Shown here: in pieces, positions 10,125-19,638 of the stretch
Numbering within the stretch: position 1 is the stretch's first letter
Layout: each line of letters opens with the position of its first letter
The notes under the pieces: generated by a model
What the model saw: the letters and a program-made list of their open reading frames with translations, nothing else
Told to the model about the DNA's origin: nothing
The model's database searches: none
Position numbers and translations under genes: made by a program
Assembly: GCA_025558095.1 (NCBI GenBank)
Contig: JAIVFI010000033.1
Location: forward strand, 496,001 to 560,000
DNA from: Hyaloraphidium curvatum
Taxonomy: Eukaryota; Monoblepharomycota; Hyaloraphidiomycetes; Hyaloraphidiales; Hyaloraphidiaceae
Direction of reading: 5' to 3'
DNA length: 64,000 bases

Positions 10125-12467
10125 ATGGCGGACAAGGCTCCTGCGACCGACGATCCCGCGTACTGGCGCGCCAGGCTTGAGCGGGCGAAGACATTCCGTG
10201 CGTCCAGGGTGAACGACATTGGGGGCAGGATTTTCCGCGCGATCACAGAGGCATTGAAGGGGAGTACGCGTCTGAACGAACTGGACTTGGTCGGATACTC
10301 CATCGGGGAAGATAGCGCACGTGCGCTCGTGGAGGTGCTGAAAACCAACTCAACGCTCACCAACCTCAGAATGGGCAACATGTCGCTGGGGGACAAGGGT
10401 GTTCGGGTCGTCGCAGAGCTGCTTCAAGAGAAGTCGTCACTGGCCTGGATGACGCTATCTCGCAACTCGATCGGGCTTGAAGGCGCTCGTGCTCTCGCTC
10501 ATGCACTCAAGGGGAACTTATCGCTGGAATACTTGTAATGAGTGGGAACTCCATCGGGAACGAGGGCGCCCGCGTTCTTGCTGACGCGCTGAAGGCGAAC
10601 TCGGCACTGAAGGAGCTGTACCTAGGCAGGAACTCCATCGGCGACGGGGGCGCCCGCACACTGGCAGAGGCGCTACAGGAGAACTCGACTCTGATAACCC
10701 TGGACCTGGGAACGAACTCCATCGGGGTCGAAGGGGTCAGCGCGCTCGCCGAGGCGTTGGAGAATAACTCAACACTTACGTCCCTGAGCCTATCACACAA
10801 CCCTATCGAGGATGACGGTGCTCGCGCAATCGCGAATGCGCTGAAGAGGAACTCGGCCATGGCGCAATTGAACCTGGGGCGTACCTCTGTCGGCCTCGAG
10901 GGCATCAGGGCGCTTGCCGAAGCGCTGAGGGAGAACTCGGCGCTCGCGGACTTGGACCTGCGGGGCAACTCCATTGGGAACAAGGGCGCGAGCGCGCTTG
11001 GCGAGGTTCTCAAGAGAAACTCCAGTCTCACCAAACTGGACCTTGCCGTCAACGACATTGGGATGAAAGGGGCCCGTAAACTCGCGGAAGGAGTAAAGAT
11101 GAACGTCGTGCTGCAGGAGCTGGACCTCAGCCACAACTCAATTGAAGAGGAGGGTGGCCGCGCCTTTCTTTCGGTGGTTGAGATCAACTCGTCCCTAAGG
11201 CGTCTCTTGTTGGGCCAAAATGGTGTCCCTAAGAACGTGCTAAAGCAGATCCGAGAGCTTTTGAAGGATTCTGCCAGGGGAAAAAGGGCACTTCAATCTC
11301 AGAGACGTGATGTTACGGAGGAGGGCGACGCTTCCGCACCAAAACGTCAGCGAGGTGGTCAGTCCTATGCGGAACGTGAAGAGAGGGCACCGTCGTCAGC
11401 ACAGGAGGGTTTGGTATCAATGGCTAAGAGACGGAAGACAGATCTGAGCACGAAGAGCAGGTATGAGATCGATGGTGAGCATCTCAAGCAGGGCGGGTAC
11501 CTCGGGCACGGCAGCTTTGGGACTGTCATGGAAGGAACGTACCAGACACACACTAAGGTCGCCATGAAGATCATCAAGGGCTCCAACCAGACGGGCTGGC
11601 AGCTCGACAAGGCGATCACGGATCTCGAACGGGAGATGGAGGTATGGTCGCAGGTTCCTGACCACGACAACGGTGAGAAAAGTGGTCGTTCCGTTGCTGG
11701 GTTCGCAGCTCATTCCAGAGCATGTTAGTCCTGCAGCTGATGGGATGGTGCCGCAAGCCAGTCTGCCTGGTCACAAAGCTGATGGCTGCTGGGACGGCCA
11801 AGAAGTACCTCGCGGGGCTCCCAAGTCCGTGGGAGCCGCGCGCGGTGCATCGTCTTCTTTTCCAGGTCGCACTCGGGATGAATCACCTGCATTCAAGGCC
11901 GAACCCAATCCTGCATCTCGACCTTAAGGGCGACAACATCCTCGTTGACCAGAACGGCATCGCGAAAGTCGCGGACTTTGGATTGTCCAAGATCAGAGAA
12001 ACTCCGTCCTTGCGGTCTACGAGCCGGGGGGTTGGAACGCTCATGTTCATGGCGCCGGAGGGTGGGTGGTTTGAAGCGCCACTCGTAGCGCATGCATCAT
12101 TGAGGCCCCCGATGTTTCCAGTCTTTGCTCAGCCACCGAGATCGGGCACCGCCACCGACGTCTACGCCTTCGGCATGACCATGTGGGAGCTCCTTTCGCG
12201 TGGCCAGTGCCCCTTGGCGCGCGAAGAAAGGGACCTGACCGAGGACATGTTCATACCGACCCTCGGTTCCGCCCATCGCGCCCGTTCGGGATCCCCAACG
12301 CCTCCTGGGCCCTGATGCAAAGGTGCTGGGCGTTGGATGCGGCGGCGCGACCGACATTCGGAGAGATCGCGGACGAGCTGAAGAGGATCCTCGACGCGCT
12401 GGGAAGTGACTTGGCCCCTTCGCGTTCCGACTCCGGGCCACCGAGCTTCTCCATGACCGCCTTATAG
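10125..12467 (+). pseudogene. LRR protein kinase, two frameshifts
   Basis: The gene has the family layout: cap motif (YWRARL, residues about 14-19), about a dozen RI-type LRRs, a Lys/Arg-rich linker, and a kinase domain (LGHGSFGTVM, VAMK, HLDLKGDN, ADFGLSK, MAPE). The two conserved phase-1 introns are at 11673-11728 and 12062-12121. It is interrupted twice. At 10536-10540 the frame ends in TAA that overlaps an ATG (TAATG), and the LRRs resume in the next frame with one base missing. Near 12255, in the kinase C-lobe, a further shift and the loss of about six residues separate DMF from DPRFRPSRPFGIP. Everything else is well preserved, including catalytic residues, so decay is recent or one or both breaks are sequence errors. 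Confidence 0.7.
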
Positions 12468-12499
12468 TTGACAATCGGCTGGTTGGCAGCGATCGTATT

Positions 12500-15466
12500 C
12501 TACCATGTACTCTTGATGTCGAAGACATGTCGCGCAAGCCTAAAAGTCTTCCGGTTGGCTGCGGAAAGAATGGGCGTCAACGCGAGATTCACGGGATCGC
12601 TGTACGACACCCACTCTGCGCCGGCCTCCAGCTCCACGTAGACCCTCTGCACCCAAAGCAGCAGCTCCCTCTCGGACCTCCTCAGCTTCTTGGGCCTCCT
12701 CCACCCCTTGCCCCTCCCCACGTGCACGCAGAACACGTTGGCATCCGAGATCTCCCAGTCGCCCTCGTCGGGCTCGTCGATCCAGTCCTCCATCCGCGCG
12801 AGGGCGGCGTCGCCGTGGGGCCAGAGGTCGCCGTGGAACTTGTCCGTCTGCAGGCCCTGTAGCGCGGGAAGAGGGTCAGCTTGGCACGCGGCGCCGGCAA
12901 GGGCGGAGATGTACCCCGTTGAACCACATGATCCACTACCCGCCGCCGAGATCAGCGACAGATCGAGAAAACGAAGGTCAGGCGACCCACCGGCTGCTCC
13001 TTCGGTATCCTCTCCAGCCTGAACGCCGGGTCCACCGTCTCGTTCGCCTTCCGCAGCGCCTCGAGCCTGTCCTTCCTTCTGCTCCTGTACGTCCGGACCT
13101 TGTCCTCCAGCGGATCCCTGCTCACGTTCCCCGCCGGCCGCGTGAAGTTGAACCCCGGCTCGCCCTCCTCCGAGTCGCTCTCGGGATCGTTCCCGTACCG
13201 CGGGCCCGCGGCGAAGAACAGCGGGTCCGTGGGGTGGGCCAGCTGGATCCCGCAGATCTTGCCCCGGTCCTCGGGGGTCGGGTGCCACCCGGCGTCGGGG
13301 CGGTACGAGGCGTTCTTGCCCATGCGGAAGACGGTGGCGCCGCCGGGGAGGTGCCGGGGGATGAGCACGCCCAGGACGCCGGAGCGGGCGGGGTGCATCG
13401 AGTAGGAGGTGTCGGCGACGAGCTCGAACCTGTGCGTGACGAAATGGAGGAGGATGAGCGAGCTGAAGAGCCCACGCGTCGACCGCAAGCACGCACCCCA
13501 TCCAAAAAAGCTCCTTGTCCCCAAGCGCCCACTTGCCCGACCCCTCCCTCCACTCCTTGCTCATCAGCTTTGCCGCCGCCACCAGCCCCTCGAGGTGCCT
13601 CCACCTGTCGATCGCCATGACCCCCGACTCCATCTCGTGCTGCCCCTTTCCCATGTACATCTTGCGCTGCCGGATGGTGTCGCTCGGCGGGCGCGGCATG
13701 ACGCTGCGGAGCCAGTCGCCGTGGCCCTTGGAGTCCGGGAACAGGTTGTGCCGGTCCCGGAAGAAGAGCGCGCCCGTGTCGAGGTACAACTGGTGGTGGA
13801 ACAGGTTGTCGGGCGGCTGCATGAAGACCACGTCGGCGTCGACGAAGATGACCTCGCGGAAGGAGGAGCCCAGGACGGCAAAGGGCTTGATGGCCCAGCC
13901 GCCCAGGTCCGCGACCTCGTGGTCGAAGAGGTGCCGGATGTCGCGCACGGTGACAGCGCCCCAGCGCTTGAACCGCGAGGCGCCCCAGTCCGACAGGTCC
14001 CCCGGGCCCGAGTACCAGATCTCGATCGGCAGCCGCGAGCCCATCTTCTCGCGGATAGTGCGGATGCTGACCATGCAGGCGCGCAGCTGCGGGTCGCCGG
14101 CGGACATGACGATGCCGCGGCCGCCGGCGCGGGAGGACTTGTGGAGGGCCGAGAGGGAGGAGAAGGTGGGGCGGAGGAAGGGGAAGAGCTTGGCCTCGTA
14201 GGCGCGGAGGAAGCGGCGGGCGTAGTCGAGCGTCCGCGGGGTGATTTCCGGGTGCGCGTACGGCTCGTTCGCGCGCGGGTTGAGGGGCGAGGTCGGGTTG
14301 TCCGGGTCCGTGGGCAGCGGGCCCGTCAGCTGGTCCGCGGGGGGGAACTTGGGCATGGGCGACGACGGGTGGTTGGGCCGCCACGCCCAGGGGTCAGTGA
14401 TGCCGTGCACCTTCCTGAGGTGCATGTAGACTTCCGCGTGGCGCCGCCGCAGGAGGAAGAACTCGCGCATGCGGCGGCCAAGCTCCTTGAAGTCGTTCTT
14501 GCCAATGTCCGACAGCGCGAGGTCCGGGTCCGACGGCACCAGGCCCGTCAGGGCGGCCAGGCGTTGCTCGTCGCTGGCGCGGTATTTGCGCCACCGCGCA
14601 ATCTCGCGCACGGAGCGGTCGCCGGGCTCGTAGGGCAGCGCGCCGACGATGCCGGCCTGGGCGCGCTCCTCGGCCTCGGCATCGTCCAGGCCGCGCCAGT
14701 CCAGCCACGACGGCTCGTCGACCTCGGGGTCGGCGTCGGCGGGCGAGGTGTCGGGACCCGCGCCGGCATCGTCCTCGGTGTCGGCGTCGACGCCGTCGCC
14801 GTCGGGGAAGGGGTGCAGGTGCGAGGTCGTCCACGACGGGTCGATCAGCGCAAAATCGTCCAACTCGTTCGCCGACTGCCCGCCTCCGAACCCAAACAGG
14901 CGGGACGGCCACGAAAGCGGGTTCCAGAGGGACCGCGACGGGGTGTGGCCGTGGGCCGACCCCAGCTTCCGCTCGCGGGCCTTTTCCACGTGCACGACCC
15001 GCCATCGGTCCTCCGAATTCGGGTTCAGGCGGTTCCTGGCCTCGGGCGACACCTTGCCCGTCTTTAAGAAACCGAGCCAGTCCGACTTTGGCACCGCCGG
15101 TGCCTCCAGGGCGCGCCTCCGCCTCGGCGGTTCGCGGTACTCCGCGGCCGGGGTTCCGCCGCCCGATGCGGGCCATCCGAGTCCGGAAATCCCGTGGTTA
15201 AATCCGCCCATATACGCGTAAACCAGGAACGCCACGGCGAGGCACGCCGCGACGAGCGTCCGGGTGCGGACCCGCCGGCCGCCGATGCGCAGGCGGTGCG
15301 GCCGCGCCGGCGAGTGCGGCGCCGCGCGCGCCTCCTTCGGGGGCGACGACGCGCGCGACGACGACATCGCCGCCCGTGCGGAACGGGAGATGCCCGGGAG
15401 GCGGGGAACGGCGCGAGAGGTGCGGGAACTGCTGCGGCGTGGCAGTCCACCCGGCCGACCCTTCAT
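12500..15466 (-). CDS. Type II membrane mannosyltransferase (Mnn1/alpha-1,3-type)
   Basis: Exons 15466-13497, 13429-12991, 12935-12915 (21 nt) and 12856-12500 join in phase to 928 residues. A basic Ser/Arg-rich tail of about 70 residues precedes one membrane helix (TLVAACLAVAFLVYAY), the topology of a Golgi type II glycosyltransferase. The long stem is acidic and low in complexity. The catalytic half has the family signatures IVMSAG, EIWYSG, the metal-binding DxD in IFVDADVVFMQP (about residue 540), LDTGALFF, and KELFWMGFEL, which is recreated only across intron 1. The microexon encodes WIMWFNG. In fungi such enzymes add terminal alpha-1,3-mannose to glycans. The exact linkage here is inferred from family only. 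An internal ATG at 15367 is an alternative start. Confidence 0.82.
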   Translation of the reverse strand: MKGRPGGLPRRSSSRTSRAVPRLPGISRSARAAMSSSRASSPPKEARAAPHSPARPHRLRIGGRRVRTRTLVAACLAVAFLVYAYMGGFNHGISGLGWPASGGGTPAAEYREPPRRRRALEAPAVPKSDWLGFLKTGKVSPEARNRLNPNSEDRWRVVHVEKARERKLGSAHGHTPSRSLWNPLSWPSRLFGFGGGQSANELDDFALIDPSWTTSHLHPFPDGDGVDADTEDDAGAGPDTSPADADPEVDEPSWLDWRGLDDAEAEERAQAGIVGALPYEPGDRSVREIARWRKYRASDEQRLAALTGLVPSDPDLALSDIGKNDFKELGRRMREFFLLRRRHAEVYMHLRKVHGITDPWAWRPNHPSSPMPKFPPADQLTGPLPTDPDNPTSPLNPRANEPYAHPEITPRTLDYARRFLRAYEAKLFPFLRPTFSSLSALHKSSRAGGRGIVMSAGDPQLRACMVSIRTIREKMGSRLPIEIWYSGPGDLSDWGASRFKRWGAVTVRDIRHLFDHEVADLGGWAIKPFAVLGSSFREVIFVDADVVFMQPPDNLFHHQLYLDTGALFFRDRHNLFPDSKGHGDWLRSVMPRPPSDTIRQRKMYMGKGQHEMESGVMAIDRWRHLEGLVAAAKLMSKEWREGSGKWALGDKELFWMGCVLAVDAWALQLAHPPPFRHAQVRARRRHLLLDAPRPLRRPGRAHPPAPPRRRHRLPHGQERLVPPRRRVAPDPRGPGQDLRDPAGPPHGPAVLRRGPAVRERSRERLGGGRAGVQLHAAGGEREQGSAGGQGPDVQEQKEGQARGAAEGERDGGPGVQAGEDTEGAAGGSPDLRFLDLSLISAAGSGSCGSTGYISALAGAACQADPLPALQGLQTDKFHGDLWPHGDAALARMEDWIDEPDEGDWEISDANVFCVHVGRGKGWRRPKKLRRSERELLLWVQRVYVELEAGAEWVSYSDPVNLALTPILSAANRKTFRLARHVFDIKSTW

Positions 15467-15469
15467 CAC

Positions 15470-15698
15470 CGCCGAAGACCCTGGCTTATCTCAAGCCAGG
15501 CATCAATCGGGAAGTCTCACCACCCAAGTCGGTTGGAGTTTGTCGTGAGATGGATCAGCTGCCAGGGTGTACGGCTCTTCAAGGAGGGCAGGCGAAACAA
15601 AGAGTTCTCTCTCTCACGACCGACAATCATCTCTATGCCAAAGACAAGCAGATCCACCGGTTCCAGCTCCAAGACTATCTACACTTTCACATTTCTCC
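15470..15698. other. Intergenic, no gene seen
   Basis: These 229 nt between the 5' end of the mannosyltransferase and the 3' end of the protease-EGF gene (both minus strand) hold no conserved frame. They likely contain the promoter of the mannosyltransferase. Confidence 0.4.
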
Positions 15699-18059
15699 TC
15701 AAGACCCCTGGACGCAGGTGATCCCGTCCCCGACGAACCCCTTGTTGCACGCGCACGCCGCCGTCCCGCCCACGTCCGTGCACGTCGCATCCTTCGAGCA
15801 CCCGCCGTTGCCGTTCACGCACGGGTTCGGACACCCCTCCGTCAGCGGGCACGACGCCCCGGGCCGCACGCCGAGGGCCGCCTCCGCCCTGGCCTCCCGA
15901 TGATTGGTGCACCCGGCGTGGAGGTAGCAGATCCCGTCGAGGGGGTCGAAGAGTACGAGCTCGCAGTCCTTGCGAGCCAGGCACGCCGACTCGCAGTCCG
16001 CGGGGGTCGACTGGTTGACCTGGGCGAGGGGCTGGGGGCAGCACGTGCGGCCGAGGCCGCAGCTGGCAAAGGTCGGCAGGCTGTTGGGAGCGCAGACGAT
16101 GCCGTTGCCGGCGAACCCGGATCGGCAGGCGCACACGGCTGTGCCGGCGTTGTTGGTGCACGTGGCGTTGGCGTGGCACCCGCCGTTGCTGGTCGCGCAG
16201 GGGTCCGCGGGCGTGCAGGTGCGGCCGTCGCCGACGAAGCCCGATCGGCAGGCGCAGGCCGCCGTCCCCTTGCTGTTGGTGCAGGTCGCGTCCGCGCTGC
16301 ATCCGCCGTTGTTCGTTTCGCAAGGGTTCGGGACGGAGCAGGTCCGCCCGTCCCCCACGAAGCCGGCGCGGCACGTGCACACGGCCGTCCCCTTGTTGTT
16401 CGTGCAGGTCGCCTGCGTGTCGCAGCCCCCATTGTTCTTGAGGCACGGGTTGGGCCTGATGTTGCAGACCCGCCCGTTGCCGGTGTACCCCGCGTTGCAC
16501 GCACAGGTCACCGCCGTCGCCGATGTCGCCGTGCACCGCGCGTTCCTCGAGCACCCGCCGTTGCCCGTCGAGCACGGGTTGGTGCACGTCCTGCCGTTCC
16601 CGAAGAACCCGGCGTTGCACGCGCACCGCGTCGTCCCCGCGGCCGTCAGCGAGCACGTCGCGTTCCTGGCGCACCCGCCGTTGCGCACGGTGCACAGCGA
16701 CGCGCACCGCCGCCCGGTGCCGGTGTACCCGGGGCGGCAGCGGCACGAGGCGCCGCCCGAGGGGGTCGCGGTGCAGGTGGCGAAGGGGGAGCAGGGCCCG
16801 TTGCGGTGGCACGGGTTGCGGAGGCAGGTGGCCCAGCCGGTGCCGGTGCCGGTGCCGGGGCAGTCGCAGTTGACGAAGCCGCCGACCAGTGAGCAGGTCG
16901 CGTTGGCGTTGCATCCGCCGCGCTCGATCGAGCACGGGTTGGCCAGCGTGTTGCGCGGGGTCGGCGCGATGTTCCAGATGAAGTTCCACACGTCCGAGTT
17001 GATCACCTTGCCGCCGTTGACGCTCGGGCGCTCCCAGTTGAAGACGCCGACGATGTAGCCTGCGAGTCGGGGGTCAGCGTGAGAAGGAGAAGCCGAAGGG
17101 ACGGGGCGGGACCCACGCTGGTTGTCGCTCTGCCGCATCACCCAGATCGGACTGCCCGACTGGCCGGGCCAGAGGTCGCACATGGTGTTGAACTCGTCGT
17201 CCGAGCCGTCCCAATCGCCGTGCGGGCAGCCCGTCCTGAACATGGCCACGCCGTTCCCCCGGTCGCCCGGGTACCCCGCCGTGTTGATGGGCCCGTTGTA
17301 GTCCACCTCGGAGGACATGCCCATCCAGCCCGTGCGGTCGCCGATCGGCACCGCGAGCTCGACCAGCGCCCAGTCGTACGGCGTGGTGGGCGAGTAGCCG
17401 ACCTGCGCCTCCTGGATGAAGCGGCTCGGAACCCACCACCCGGTCGCCCAGACGCGGCCGTACGGCCATGTGTCGGTGTCCCGGCCGGGGAAGACCCAGA
17501 TGTTGTCCACGAACCCGGGCATGATCCCTGTCGCAAGGGGGGTTCAGCGGTTGGTGTCACGATGTGGAGTTTCCACGGGCCACCAAGGCTTACCGCGTGC
17601 ATTGTTGCGGGGGAAGTAGACGCAATGGGCTGACGTGAGGATGAAGTAGCGATGGATGACGGCGCCGGAGCAGGATCCCCCGGTGCGGCCGAGCCAGCGC
17701 GACATCTGAAGGTTCACGATCGTGCGCCAGGGGTGCTGCGTCAGGAGCGCGGCAGGGACGCGCAGGCGGTCGTCGGTGCCAAAGATGGTGTTCGGAGCGA
17801 GGGGAGCGAGGGTGGCGTTGACCGGCTCGGCGACCGTGGGGACGCGGCCGCCGGGGGTAATCGAGGCGGCGCTGGGCAGCAGGTCGAGCACGGGCGCGCC
17901 GGGGGTGAAGCCGGCGACGGCGGAGGGCGGCGGCGCGGTGCCCAAGGGGAGCACGGCGCCCTTGTTGGAGACCGGCGCCCACGGGTCTTCGGCCGGCGCG
18001 GCATCGCCGCCCGCCGCGAGCAGCACGAAAATCAGGAAGAAGACATTCATTCTCGACAT
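15699..18059 (-). CDS. Secreted trypsin/V8-like serine protease with EGF-like repeats
   Basis: Exons 18059-17594, 17527-17117 and 17059-15699 join to 745 residues. The start ATG at 18059 begins a signal peptide (MSRMNVFFLIFVLLAAGG). The protease domain (about 100-310) shows the triad as TSAHC (His about 145), PYDWAL (Asp about 209) and GQSGSP (Ser about 280). GxSGSP resembles V8/glutamyl-endopeptidase-type S1 proteases. Seven EGF-like modules follow (C..NGGC...ATC...C.C..GF.G.GRTC), then a PAN/apple-like Cys-rich block, then a final EGF module. The second intron (57 nt) is a multiple of three and would be read through by simple ORF calling. The product is probably extracellular or wall-bound. 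It is the source of the stray EGF copy at 4701-4798. Confidence 0.82.
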
Positions 18060-18494
18060 CGCCGCGGGCGCGGCATCGGCGTGCCGGCTCGTTAAGTGTC
18101 CTCGAACGGCATCCCCCACAGCGGCACAGCGTCAGTCATTGCGTCCCCCGTCAGCACCGCCCGCCACACATCGATCGCATCGAGCTCCCGTAAAATGCAA
18201 TGAAAGACCATGCCTTGCACTTTCGAAAACCATTGGATGGCTCCAGGACCGCAATTGGTTCAGGATTTGCCTGGAAATGCGAGCGCGGTCGGAGTTGCCA
18301 CAACGACCCAGCAAATCGGCCGCTCGAATCAGGATGACTGCTGAGGCACCCCGACGGCACAGCCAGAGGACCCCGAGCGCTGTGCCGATAGTCCACTGGA
18401 CGATGCGGAGTCGGAGAGGGGGGTTTGGACGAAGCGCCCGTCGGGACTCGACGAAGGGCGTTTCACGTAGTCCCAAGAGAGGTCGACACACCCG
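18060..18494. other. Intergenic, no gene seen
   Basis: This 435-nt stretch lies upstream of the protease-EGF gene and downstream of the next minus-strand gene. Translations on both strands are unremarkable. It presumably holds the protease promoter and a 3' flank. Confidence 0.4.
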
Positions 18495-19450
18495 TCAAAA
18501 GATCTTGGCTGATCCTAGGGCGTCGGCCACCGCGTAGACTTGTTCGTTGTTTCCGGCCCTCGACGATGCCGTGGTCCCGGTCGTTCCGAAGACCACATCC
18601 TTGGTGCCAGGCTGCGCGACATTTCGAAGCCGGACTTCAGCCGCGACACCTGAGGAAAGCCAGACATGCACCTGACCTCGTAAAGCACGCTCCAGAAGCT
18701 CCTCGTCCTGCCCTCCACCATCTTCGACAGGTCCTTGTCCGCAGGCCAGCTGGCCTTGCACCTGCGCCTCGCCCCGGGTATCTGCATGTTGTCCAAGACC
18801 TGAACTTCGACGCCAGGGTACGATCCACCCCTCCCTCCCCCGTGACACTCCCTGCGTGCGCGGGACATGGCGCGCCCGATCCAGTCCTCCCACGGTCTCT
18901 CCCCGTCGTCGAGCGGCCGCGAATGCCACTCCCCCGGCATGTCCACCTCCACGACCTCGCAGAACCACCTCGATCCCGGCGGGTAGATACCGTCGCGGAT
19001 GTCGACCAGGGTCTTGGAGTACATGATCTTCAGGACCGCCTTTCCCTCCCTGCAGGGGAGGGGCCCGAACATGCGGCCCGTCCCGTCCGGGAAGACGACC
19101 CCGCTCGCGTAGCACTTTTCGGGGTGGCCGGGCTTGTAGCGCATCTCGGTGTATCGCGGCTCGGGAAGCTCCCGGCCCCGCCGCGACGAGCGGGCGAGCT
19201 CCACCACGAACGTGGGGCGCGACCCAGGACCGTCGCCGGAGAGGTACTCGAACGAGCCGTCCGCGAAGGATCGGTAGGCGCAGAATCGGATATGGGCGTG
19301 TTCGCCGGCAACAGACTCGACGAAGGCGCCGACGGCGCCCGGCGAGCCGAAAGAGGCGCGGACGACCGGCGCGACGGTGGTACGAGCGTCGTCTTCCGCA
19401 GGCCCGGCAGCAGGCGGCGCGCTGTTAGGAGTAGCTTGACTGGCGCTCAT
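18495..19450 (-). CDS. Unknown protein, paralogue of the gene at 22256-23220
   Basis: Exons 19450-18677 and 18611-18495 join in phase 0 to 296 residues. I do not recognise the family. The N-terminal 30 residues are Ala/Ser/Pro-rich. The core has conserved blocks shared with the paralogue: FVES, AHIRFCAY, FVVE, KYTEMRY or RYTEMRY, YPPG, GEWHSRP, a PGVEV strand, CKASWP, and FWSVLYE just before the intron. The intron was fixed by comparison: both copies resume with PG(T/A)xD. There is no signal peptide or membrane helix. A mixed alpha/beta cytosolic protein is likely, with no catalytic signature visible. An upstream ATG at 19510 would add 20 residues. Confidence 0.65.
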
Positions 19451-19638
19451 GGCTTGCGAAGAGGAGGAAGTGCGGCAGTGGGAGGTGAGGTGTCGATGTT
19501 GATGTGGCAAGCCGGAAGCACAAAGATCACTCCATCAAGCGAAGCAGCCCAATCATTATCGACAAGAAAGGATTGGCATTAAACAACAGAACGACGACTA
19601 CTTCCAAGCTCGAACGATGCCCAGAAAACCTGTACATA

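Noticed and set aside
13409-15067. Long plus-strand frame opposite the mannosyltransferase
   Set aside because: It is a GC-driven shadow. The minus strand has the DxD glycosyltransferase motifs and consistent introns.
15567-17058. Plus-strand frames opposite the EGF repeats
   Set aside because: They are periodic only because the EGF repeats are. The Cys pattern and protease triad are on the minus strand.
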